Assembly (NCBI GenBank): GCA_016859345.1
Contig: CM029123.1
Coordinates: 5,417,501-5,481,500, forward strand
Source: Istiophorus platypterus
Taxonomy: Eukaryota; Chordata; Actinopteri; Istiophoriformes; Istiophoridae
Length of the DNA stretch: 64,000 nucleotides
Direction: 5' to 3'
Below the pieces are notes generated by a model that saw only the letters and a list, made by a program, of their open reading frames with translations, searched no databases and was not told where the DNA came from. Position numbers and translations under genes: made by a program. Position 1 is the first letter of the stretch, and each line of letters starts with the position of its first letter. Below, one piece after another: positions 24,029 to 35,146 of the stretch.

Positions 24029-24487
24029 ACAATAAAGAGAGACATAGGAAACACATTGACAGACTAGCTTAATATTAGCTTTAATACTAGCTTCAGACTA
24101 GACTCAGTATTAAGATAGTATTACAAAGTTGGTTTTGTTAGAGTTCAAATAGAGTTTTACACTGTACTTTAGCTAATGGATATTGACAACACAATAGCTT
24201 ATTCTCTTGTGCTGACATTCCTATGTTAACCTTGAATAGCTAAAGGTTCAAGCAATACCTTCTTATATGCCCTTAAAACTAACCATTCAGCCTTGATTAA
24301 CGAATTCTTGCTGACAAATCAGACTGCAAGGTCAAGTAACGCGTTAAAAGAAGAGTGAGGATAAAATGACTTTGTCTTCCTCGACTTAAGAGCATGTAGA
24401 GGAAGTCCAATAGTCGGAGTGTGGTAATCATCCACTCATAGGGCATGTCCACATTAGCCAGGAACCCTGACATCTCTGGTTTCCAGA

Positions 24488-24513
24488 GTGTGTGTGTGTG
24501 TGTGTGTGTGTGG
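24488..24513. repeat. (TG)n microsatellite
   Basis: About 13 TG units are read directly, 170 bp upstream of the gpr17 coding exon. Confidence 0.9.
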
Positions 24514-24686
24514 GGTCAGGGGATGGGCTAGTGTGGTTGCCTATTATTCGGGCAGTTTGCTGTCAGAATACTAACAATGAATTATTTTAGAGATCAAAAG
24601 CTCTTGTTTAGAAAAGTTCTAGTTATACCTGAATATTTCCCTCAGGCAAAATTTACAGAAAGCTTTCTGTCTCCTCAGGCACCACA

Positions 24687-25706
24687 ATGGAGTCTGCTAC
24701 AATAGAGCTGCCGTCCCTGCTGACCAATCAGTCAACAGAGGCCTGTGCGGCAGTGGCGACGACAGCCGAGGACACTTTATTTGGGTGCTTCTACATCCTG
24801 GTTTTCTTCCTGGCGCTGAACGTTAACAGCTTGGCTCTCTGGATCTTCTGTCAACAGCGTGGTGCTTCTTCTCCAGCTAATGTCTTCTTGATACACCTGG
24901 CTGTGGCAGATTTGTCATACGTGATCATCCTCCCACTGAGGGCCACCTACCACCTCACTGGAGGCCACTGGCCCTTTGGCGAGGTGCCCTGCAGAGTTGT
25001 TGGCTTTTTGTTTTATGTCAACATGTATGCAAGCCTGTACTTTCTGGCCTGTGTAGCGGTGGACCGCTACCTGGCTGTGGTTCATGCTGTGAGGTCGCTG
25101 AAGATTCGCCGGGCTCGCTACGCTCGCATCATAAGCTTCTCCCTCTGGGCCCTGGTTACTATCTCCATGGCGCCATTGCTAGTCACCCACCAAACTGCGG
25201 AGGTGGATGGTGTGACAGTGTGTCTGCAGCTGTACAGAGAGAAGGCTTCGCGCAATGCGCTAATCTCACTGGCTGTGGCCTTCACCCCACCTTTCCTCAC
25301 CATCCTGTCCTGCTACCTGCTCATTATTCACAGCCTGCATCAGGGCTCCAGATTAGAGCCGGCCCTCAAGCTGAGGGCCCTACGGACCATCAGTCTAGTA
25401 ATACTCATCTATGTTGTCTGTTTCCTGCCTTATCATGTGAGCAGGGCCACCTTCATCTTGGGGTACAGCCATCCTGATGTGTCCTGCCAGACGCGCCGAG
25501 GCCTTAGCTTTGCCAACCGCCTCACCTCCTCCCTCACGTGTTTCAATGGTGCTATGGACCCACTGGTCTACGTGTTCGGGGCCAAGAAGTTCCGCGGGAC
25601 ACTAACACAGATGTTTTGCAAAGATAAGGCAGGAATGTCAGGAGCCACCAGTGGAGAGTTAAAAGCAACACATGAGAGTTCTGTGAGTGCCAAGTCTGAG
25701 TTCTGA
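24687..25706 (+). CDS. gpr17: G protein-coupled receptor 17 (single coding exon, 339 aa; TGA at 25704-25706)
   Basis: Class A seven-transmembrane receptor of the P2Y/cysteinyl-leukotriene-like group. In mammals it marks committed oligodendrocyte precursors and restrains their maturation. Visible features: a candidate N-glycosylation site N-Q-S at 14-16, TM2 motif LAVADLS, the TM3 Cys102 to ECL2 Cys179 disulfide pair, DRY at 126-128, TM6 CFLPYH (245-250), and a DPLVY form of the TM7 NPxxY motif (291-295). The C-terminal SSVSAKSEF nearly equals the mammalian SSLSAKSEL. NMYASLYFL and CLQLYREKAS are near identical to mammalian GPR17. An acceptor CTCCTCAG ends at 24678, so at least one upstream noncoding exon is expected, and the ATG is 8 nt into this exon with a G at +4. 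In TM1 the usual Gly before the conserved Asn is Val. Confidence 0.96.
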   Translation: MESATIELPSLLTNQSTEACAAVATTAEDTLFGCFYILVFFLALNVNSLALWIFCQQRGASSPANVFLIHLAVADLSYVIILPLRATYHLTGGHWPFGEVPCRVVGFLFYVNMYASLYFLACVAVDRYLAVVHAVRSLKIRRARYARIISFSLWALVTISMAPLLVTHQTAEVDGVTVCLQLYREKASRNALISLAVAFTPPFLTILSCYLLIIHSLHQGSRLEPALKLRALRTISLVILIYVVCFLPYHVSRATFILGYSHPDVSCQTRRGLSFANRLTSSLTCFNGAMDPLVYVFGAKKFRGTLTQMFCKDKAGMSGATSGELKATHESSVSAKSEF

Positions 25707-27819
25707 GGATTTGAACTCAATCTGGATCACAGTGTGGACTAAATGCTTTTCCAGCACAACCAAAACTGGTCTAACTGACTGTTGCCTTTGCCCAAATTAA
25801 GGCATGGGCTCATTCCACAACGTGATTGATCTACCACAGTAGCCCCATTAGCCTAAATTTAAAGTCCAGGTCCATCTTACGCCCAATTCACTGAACCATC
25901 ACAAACTTTGACTGAAATCGTCTGTGTTAATGCAGGAGGGTGTAAAGTGTCCAGACACCATGTAAGGGCCGAGTCAGCTCTCTGTGAAAACATGTTTTCC
26001 TGGACATAGGTGTTGAGTGCCCAGTAAAGTGTGTCACTCATAATTCATATTTAAATTAATTAAATCTGGGAGTGTATTAGCTCCCAGCTTATAAGCAAAA
26101 TAGTACTTTTGGACCAAATCCACATATTTGAAAGTAATTATTGCACCAAAAATAAGACAAACGAGTAGGGCTGGTTAGTTTGTTTATACTTACTGGAAAG
26201 TTACATCCTGTCAAATATTATTAGGTTGTTTTTATGCTTCCACAATTCCACTGCTTTCAAGTGTCATGTGTTGTTGGTTATTCCTATGAGATAAGGCCAC
26301 AATCCCAGACTTCTTTGGAAATAACTAACTGCTATTCTGCTGATTCTGCTTGAAACCTGCTACCACCAACAGTCCTCAGCTACCAACGGAAAAGTGTGTA
26401 GCTAAAAAAGAGGCATAAAATGTTAAAATATGTACATAGCACAACTTTTACTGTGTTTTTCCTGTTATGTGTACTGTGCCAAATGTGCTATTACTCATTG
26501 GTTACCTTTAAATATAATTTTTATCTACAGTGATTGTTGGTCTGCTGGTGGATCACCACTTTAGTCCAGATCGAAATATCTCAACAACTATTAAATGCAT
26601 TTCCATGAAGTGACATCCATAATATCCATGATCCGTAGAGGATGAACTGTACTGTGATACTGCACTATTGCAAAAAAAAAAAAAAAATACTTGAGACAGA
26701 AAGATATCATTCAGATATGTAAGTTGTGAGTTAAAATTTTCTCTGTGACTTCAAGTTGTAAACACTGAGGTTGTCATTACAAAATCACTTTGCAGAAGAA
26801 AAGTTAAATCTGAAAAAAGCTATCATAAAAAGCTATTGATGCTCCACCAGTTTACTTGTATAAAAGTAACTGACTCACAATTCAGTCTCTATTTCTTCTT
26901 TTGTATCTGTAACATCTGCTTTTCAATGCTGTTATATAAAAAGTACATATTTCAACCGTCATCTCTAGTGTGATTTCATGTCCTCTGTGCATGAGATCAT
27001 ATGTCTCGCCTTTTACTGTCACTGAATGTCTGAGACTTCTATGTGCTTTCTGGGACAGAAACCTCTCCTGCTGCAGTGACTTGTCGACTTGTAGTTCTCG
27101 TTTTGTGTCATGTGACTCATGTTGTGGTTTGTGAGCAGCTTATTTTCCTCCTCATATTTCTGCAAGACTTCCTGTCCATCACATGAACATGGCAAGTCAT
27201 TCTAAACTCGTATTTCCTGAATGTATATTCTTTAGAAAACCCCCAAGCTCTTCTGATTCATCCATTCGGCTCAGGCTGGGTCCTCTTCATGAATATAAGG
27301 GCTTGTTTATTTCAAGGTCAAAGGAATGCGATGATGTGAGCTATAAATGTATCTGGGAACCAAAAAAGGATTCGTATATTGAATTTATTTACAAGCTAAT
27401 ACATCTGTATATGCTCCAACTATAACAAATAGGAATCATCATATTTGCCTCTTTTGGTTACTTCCCTTTTTCACTTTTTCTACTGAAATTTTTTAAAATG
27501 ACTTCACTGTTTTCTGAAAGGTGACAAACACAAACTTAAGAGTAATGTATGTAGGTTAATAATCAGAGTTACTAGAGTTTATTAACAAGAATCAGCAAGC
27601 AAAAGTCTGTATTTCCATTTACAGCTCTGCAGATCTGTCATAAAACAGGCAGAGTGGAGGCACCAGGGCCCTCCTCTCTTAACTTCTCAAATGAGGAAGT
27701 TCAGAGCTGAGCTTCCTTTTACAGCTTTCAGAGGCAGAAGATGAACAAGTGAAAGAAAGGACTTACGCACCACGAAAAAGATGAAAATAGCCAGAGAGAA
27801 ACATTGAGTCTACTTTCAT
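25707..27819. other. gpr17 3' region and gpr17-inpp5d intergenic interval
   Basis: No coding exon is recognised and no clear AATAAA follows gpr17 closely. A fragment at about 26535-26640 (ATATCTCAACAACTATTAAATG..., CCATGAAGTGACATCCA) is the start of a dispersed fish repeat, seen more fully at 32060-32460. A poly(A) run lies at about 26670-26687. Confidence 0.45.
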
Positions 27820-27885
27820 TTGCTGGATTATTGTTTGACAGCAGATGCAAAACTCTTGAGCTCAGGTTCTCGGGTGAGAAACAGG
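27660..27885 (+). promoter_or_regulatory. inpp5d: candidate inpp5d promoter/5' UTR with ETS/PU.1-like sites
   Basis: GAGGAAGT at 27693-27700 matches the PU.1/ETS core, and CTTCCTTTT about 20 bp downstream is a second GGAA core on the other strand. The site lies 190 bp before the chosen ATG and no TATA box is obvious. PU.1 control would suit a blood-cell gene, but this is inference from a short motif. Confidence 0.35.
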
Positions 27886-30800
27886 ATGCAAAGCTATCAA
27901 CCTTGGTACCATGGCAATATAACTCGATCCAAAGCTGAGGATCTTCTATCCAAAGCAGCGAGAGATGGAAGCTTCCTTATCCGGGACAGTGAGTCAATAC
28001 AGGGAGCATATGCCCTCTGTGTTTTGTAAGTAGATGTTACTTGTTTCTAGCTATTGCATTGACAGTTTATTTTGATACTGTGGTACTGAGTGGATAATGA
28101 TTCTTGTTCCTTGCTCATGACACTTTCACAACATGCAATATGAGCTGTGATAGAGCCTAACTACTGAAAAAACCCTGACAGGACATGCTGGTTATACTGA
28201 ATGTTTGGGCATTAGGTATAAGACAGAACAGCTCTAAATGTCAGAATTTGGACATGATTAATATAACAGTCTTTAAACGCTAAAGTTTCCCCTGCTGTAT
28301 CACACTGTATAACACATTTTTTGCACACATGCACTGGTAACACAAGACTAGTTCCCCTTTATTTGCATACTGTGCTGCCACAACCTAGCTCCCCTTGCCC
28401 TCTGTGATGCATATCATTTTACATGGGGAAACCTTGATTAAAAATGCTACTCAAACTGTTCTAATAGCAGGTTAAATACACTGAATACATAAGCCAGCAT
28501 TCTTCTTTACCCCACAGCCATGTCATTTTCCTGTGACAAACATTTGCACTGTATTATTCTAACCACAGATACCAGAACTGTGTGTACACATACAGAATCC
28601 TGCCAAATGAGGACAAGAAGCTCTCTGTCCAGGTGGGTCGACAATTTGAAAAATCACGATTACTCTGATCAGATGAAATTATTATGGTGCTAGAATTGTT
28701 TTTGTTTGATATTTACGCCATAGTTGAAGTTAAAGGGCTATTTCTCTTATAATATTAAAAATAAGCTGTAACATCATTTAAGAAGTGCAGTGTATATTTA
28801 GACATATCATTGGTTTGTATAAAAGTTTTTAGCTTGACCTTTTTGTGATCCCCTGACCTTTCATTTGATGTTATCATCAGACCAGATCTGTACTTTGCAG
28901 ATAAACTTTACCTACTAAACATCATCTAGCATCTAGGCATTGCCATTTTGAGCATGTTACCATGGTTGTAAACTCTTAGTCTTGTTCTTGAATTAAAAAG
29001 AGCTAAGACAACTTTGAGATCAAAGTTAACATTAACCTACTCTTATATCATATCATATTATTTTGTCTGGCTGAAAAAGCCACTAATGACAAAGCCAATT
29101 TTGCAGTCTGAATAAAACTTCACTCAGTATAAATTTGCAATAACAAGTCTCTCATGCACACATCCAACCTGCTTTCAGATGGTAAAAGATCTAAAGTCAG
29201 AAATGTCTCCAGTGGACCCAAGCTGTGGGTCTGTGATACGTGGACATTTCTAATCATATAAAATACTGATGTATGTATAGGCTGGGCCTTTGATTAAAAA
29301 TGTCTTCTCATATTGTGCATTCAGTGTAGACCCAAGGGCCAGGGAAGCCCTTGTCTCTTTGTGCCATTGTACCCCTGCCATAAAAAAAAAAGATTTGTGA
29401 GAGGGAATTTTGGCTGAGGCAGGAACTAAGCAAATTGTAGTTATTCGATTTAAGGGCTACATTAATCTTCCCATCATGAGATACTTTACTGTCTTGGTTT
29501 CCTTCCTTTGTTACCTTTGATATATAGCTAAGTTAAAAAAATACATCCACCTGGAGGAGGTGAAAACAGCTTAGGATTGTTAGTGATTTATTATTAAGTG
29601 TAATCATATGGGAACATGCGCATACACAATGAAAAAGATGCAGTATTTCACAAAGATAGGAGCTAGTATAGACACTTGGTGATACCAGTACTTTAATTGG
29701 ACCGATGCTCACGGCTATAGAGTTCTGGTTAGATTTTGGTCCAATCAAGTACTGGTATTCATGGTCAGCACGGTTGCTTTTTCTAAATGAATGTATGTAC
29801 TCCTAGAGGAGGCACAAATGTGCAGCTGTGTGAGGTACAGTAGTTAGTCTAGTTCTGTTTAAATGTAATGCCTCCAAAATTCTCCGTCCTTGGCATCTGT
29901 ACCAGCGGTACATTTTTCAATAATGTGTACATGAATTAATATTTGTATTTCACCCTCAAATTTCTAATTCTTGCAAGCACCTTTTTAATTAAATTCAATG
30001 ATGGTGCCACACTTCAAGGATACAAAGCTACAGTAAGTATGGTGACAACAGCAGGTCCAACTGAGAGATAGAAGCTGAGAAGTGTTAATGTATGGGGAAT
30101 GATATATCCTTGTGAATATGGTAAACAAGCGAAAGTCTTACACGGCCGCTTAAGGAACTCAGCTGATGACAGTCTGCTCGGTGAAGCAAGAAACAAGTAG
30201 ACATATCTGACATCATAAAGGAAGTACTGGAAGCTCGCGTCACCTGGGTCAGTGACCAAAGGAAAGCTCTCTAGAACAAAAGGAACTCGGGGCGTTTGAG
30301 GGTGCCTTGAGCCTGCCTTTATGCCAAAGGGGACATCCAAAAATCATGGTTCTGCTGTGATCTGCTCTTCAGGCATCTGAAGGAGTTCCTGTCAGGGTTT
30401 TCGCTATGCTGCCTGAGCTGGTCGAAGCATATTACAGTCCCAACATGGGTCTGGTCACACATCTGCAGTACACCGTCCAGAGGGAGGAGGAGGTAGAAGA
30501 GGAACCAGGTCAAACACCAACTATTCATCTGTATAGTGGCTATGATATAAAACAGAATATATGCCTGTCCTGGATATAAACATTCCTAAAAAAAATCTGT
30601 TATTTCTCTATGCCTTAGAATCCAACAATCTTCCACCACAGCTCCCACCCAGGAACTTCCCAGCCAGCGATGTGAAAGACAGTGACTGCAAATCTCTATC
30701 AGACACCTACCTGATGAGACTGCAGTATATGGACCTATCTGCGTATGGCCCCATTTGCAAAAATTGTATCACGAGTTGTAACTGTCCATAGCCAGATGAT

Positions 30801-33800
30801 TCAACATGCAAAGTTTCTGATAATGCACTGGCACTAACAGTGTGTACAATGTGATACTTCCTATGACTAAGGGCAGTGATTTGGCACACTGATGATCTTG
30901 GCTGATATGCGAAATATGAGCTAGTGGTGTTTAAAGTGTTTGTGTGTTAAATATTTCCAGAATACCTGAGGAACATCAAATGGCTATTCAAGAATACTTC
31001 AGGTCCTCAATCTGTTTGGATGCTGAACTAGTACAGAACGGTAACCCCACCCTCCCCGGACTTAAGAAGCTAACATTGTCAATCTGCAAGACTCTAAACA
31101 GGTAGAGTTACTAGTCAACAGCATATTTTTTATAGACTATAATTTATAGGGGTGATTTAACCATGCTCTGATCTTTTCTGTGAGATAGTGAAATTTCCCA
31201 CGTTCTGCCAGCCCTGGAGGCCTTCCATAAGGTGTTGGACCAACAGCTCTCCCCAGGGATTGGCCAATATCCAAAACAAGTGGGTAGCACTACTGATTCT
31301 TTGCCTACGTGTCAACACACAAAAAGTCCTTATCATTATCTACTATTTCCTTTTTTTTCAGATTTGTGCCGATTCAGGTCAATCTATGTCCTTTAGGCTT
31401 GAGCAACTGACAAAACTGCTCTACTCAATAGAAGATAAGGTGAAGTATCATGGCTGATTTTACTGACTTACCATTAACAATCTTGGTTTACGACATGTCA
31501 ACAAATGATGTTAAAGATGAAAAACCTCTTCTCTAATTCTTTTTCAGGCTAAAAGTTCTGTGTTTGAGTCTGCTGGATATGATGGAGGTCACAGGAAATC
31601 GCTCATACCACTTGTTACGTTTGAGGTGCTTCTCTGAATTAGTTATTGTATTACAACACATGAAAATGGAATGAGATAAAATGTCTGGAGTTTTGCATTT
31701 TTTATGATCACTTTCCTCTTTCACTCTCAGGTCAAGCAGGAATCCCTTGGTATTTCACAAAAGATGTTCCTGAAAGTGGACGTTGAAAGTGGGAAGCTCT
31801 ATTTTAAGAAGTCAAAAGATGGGCCCGAGGATAAATACTATGTGCACAATAAAAGTAAGGTGTCGTTCCGTACCCACATTCCTTTGTATATTTCGCCATG
31901 CCAGCAGTGTTTCCAGGAATGCTCAGTCAGCGATCCACCGCTTTGTTGCAGACTGAAATATTGCAATAAAATTTTTACTGACTTTCATGATCCTCATATG
32001 ATTAATCCTACAGACTCTGGTTTCCTCTAGCGCAACCGCATGATTCAAATTTTTATTTTCAGTTTTTAGTAAAATGTCTTGACAGCAATTGGATGGATCA
32101 CCATGAAATTTGGTAGACCCTTTCATGCCAACCCCCCAGGATGAACTCTAACAACACTGGTCATCCCCTGAATACAGTCAGTTCAATATTTCATTGGGAC
32201 CAATACTTTGGTACAATTTACATGAAAATCTAATGACATTCCCATCAGCCTCAACTGTAGTGCTATCTAGTAAAGGTTAGCCTGCTAACATGCTAAGCCA
32301 AGAGAGTATACATGGTTGAGATTATACCTGCTAAACATCAGTATGTTCATTGCTATTGCAAGCATGTTAGCATGGTGACAGTAGCATTTAACTCTAAGCA
32401 CCGCTGTAGGTAATTATAGCCTTTCGGAGCTGCTAGCATGGCTGTAGACTCTTAGTCATGTTTCCCAACTACTGCAAACCATAAGTACTTCTTATTTTAA
32501 TAAAAGTACTGAAATTGTTTTTCAGTCCTGCAGTTGGTGAAATCTCAGAAAATGCACGCCAAACTTGTCATTGCGGTGGAGACAGAGAAAGAGAAGATTT
32601 TGCGAAAAGAGTTTGTGTTTGATGACACAAAGGTAATAGACATCTGGCAACTGTTCTGCTCCTGGTTGATCTTAAGGCCACTGAAAATCTATTTATCCAA
32701 AACATTAGATATTCATTGATAAGATTTGAATAAGGCAGTATGATAACATTAGTTTTGGTTTCATTAGCATCAAACCAACCACTGTCTTCACATTTTGATT
32801 CAAAATGTTCCTAAACCCTGATTGGCGCACAGAAAAATGTGACATCATCTTATAATTTAGTCACATCTACTTCAATCCAGTGAGAAGAGCACAAAGAAAA
32901 AGACAAATACTGAAATCTCTTATGTGAAACAACCAAAACTGTTTTAACATCGACCCACTGACCACGGTGAAAACCTGGCAAAGAAAACATGGTTTCAGGG
33001 GCTTTGAGTTTCCAGTCACATGTAATTCATGAGGTACAACTGAAAGCTTTTTTTTAAAAATCAGAAATCATGTTTCTCACCAGAAAAGGGAGGGATTTTG
33101 CCAACTACTTCAACAGATGAAGAACAAACACTCTGAAAAGCCCGAACCAGACATGATCACAGTGTTTGTCGGTACCTGGAACATGGGTAAGAATAATAAC
33201 ATCTTAAATGATTGACTGAATTTGAATTTACGCCTGACAAAGGAACACTACAGTAAAAGATTTTCCCATGAACCTGCAGGAAACGCTGGCCCTCCCCACA
33301 ACATGAACTCCTGGTTCCAGTGTAAGGGCCAAGGGAAGACACAAGATGACACCGCAGATCACATACCGCATGATTTTTACGTAATCGGGACTCAGGAGGA
33401 TCCATTGAGTGAGAGGGAGTGGGCCGAAACTGTGAAAGGAGTCCTGAGGAACATCACAAACATCAGCTTCAAACAGGTGAGTGAGCGTGAGAAAGAACCA
33501 AAGGAATGCAGGTGCAGAGCGCTAATAGATAATATGCATTTCCCAACATCTAGGTGGCGATTCACACTCTGTGGAACATTCGGATTGTGGTCCTGGCCAA
33601 ACCTGAGCACGAAAACAGGATCTCCCATGTTTTCTCTGACAGTGTGAAAACGGGGATTGCAAACACTCTGGGTAAGCCGACGCACTACTCCACTAACCAA
33701 CCCATGTTGTAGAAGTCCATTGAACAAAACCCATCAGTACCCTCTGTCATATTTGTTTGTAGGAAACAAGGGAGCAGTGGGGGTGTCCTTCATGTTCAAC

Positions 33801-35100
33801 GGCACATCTTTTGGCTTTGTCAACAGTCACCTGACCTCTGGAAGTGAGAAAAAGCTCAGGTAAGCAGCTGATTACACTTTTAGCAACACCAGGAACCATT
33901 TTATCACTGTAGGATTAAAATCAACTATATGGGAGGCATTTTTTCCCTCACTTAAATCTCTAAAATCTAAATGTGAGAAGAGTGGAAATGATAAAAATGT
34001 TGTTACCCTCATCTGGGCCATTTGTTACTGTGCACCCACAGCAATAAGCGTTAGGAGCAGCTGAAAGCTGATTTTTGATGTTTTTTTTCCCCTGGATTCT
34101 GCCTCAGGCATCATGCAGATCCTACTTGTTTGAGGTTGTTGAAACTGTTTGCAGCCTGGAGCATACAGGAAAAGAAACTGAGACCTGAAATGGACAAAAT
34201 GTAGTAGACGGTTATCGGAGAAGTCAAAAATATCACTGACTACATCAGTAAACAGTAACATTTTAGTTAAATAAATCAGTTGGATTGTAAATCAATAAAA
34301 TCTCTATGCTGGGTCTTTAACCTCCAGTTTTGTGAAAAAGAAAGAAAGAAAGAAGCAAAAAGCTATTTTTTCATCTTGGCACACAATTAATAATTTATAT
34401 GTTCTCTCTTTTGCATAAACACATCTCTCGTCCTTGATGAAGACAAGAGATATGCACTCAAAGATGATGTAATGTAGGTTAGATAGGAGGATGGTGTCTT
34501 TCTGTGAAATTCCAACTAGCATTAACCAGCTAACTTTGTTACCATGAGCTTGCTGACTTTGTTACGGTAGTTGGTTAAAATTCTCCAGCATTTGATACAA
34601 GAGTTTAGTAAGTAGTACAAAAGTATGTAGTGTGATATATGGATGATTAACTTAACATGCACCAGCTTACGCAGTTTTATGAAAGAAGCAGGTAGCTGAT
34701 GCTAAATGAATTTGTAGCCACCATTTAGTTAAAGCAATAGTTAGCCGAACAGGCCTTCAGGACTCTCGCTGCTTTATCGTAATTGAAAAGTAAAAATATA
34801 AACCTATATGCTTCTATTACACTGTATTAAAATTATTTATGTAACAATATTATCTACTGATATATAGTGTTGTATTTTTGATCTACATCAGACCTCTTCC
34901 TAGTAAAAATGCAAATACAACAAGAATTATTACTAGGTTGTTTTTTTTTCTATTTCTGTTTATTTATCAATTTTTTGTTGAAGGACATCTGACTTCTTTA
35001 CATCCCCCCTAATTACAGTAACCAAACCCAGGCTCTTGGATATAACATGTAACATACAGGAATTCTGAGTCTATAATGGGCAGGACAGTTTAAATAAAAA

Positions 35101-35146
<46 letters not shown>

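Larger units (their letters stand above)
19284..24678. other. myo7b-gpr17 intergenic region, no coding exon recognised
   Basis: About 5.4 kb without an exon I can support. It holds a possible MITE (19759-20085), the inverted-repeat-flanked block 22791-24028 and a TG microsatellite. The gpr17 promoter and untranslated exon(s) must lie here or further left but are not identifiable. In tetrapods, as I recall, LIMS2 lies in this position; no LIM-domain cysteine/histidine pattern was seen in any frame. Confidence 0.55.

Noticed and set aside
25118..25477. Open frames overlapping gpr17 in other frames
   Set aside because: Shadow frames of a well-conserved receptor, with no independent similarity.
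27820..27885. Earlier in-frame ATG for inpp5d at 27820
   Set aside because: It would add 22 residues absent from mammalian SHIP1; the ATG at 27886 lies 8 codons before the SH2 start, similar to mammals. It cannot be excluded without transcript data.
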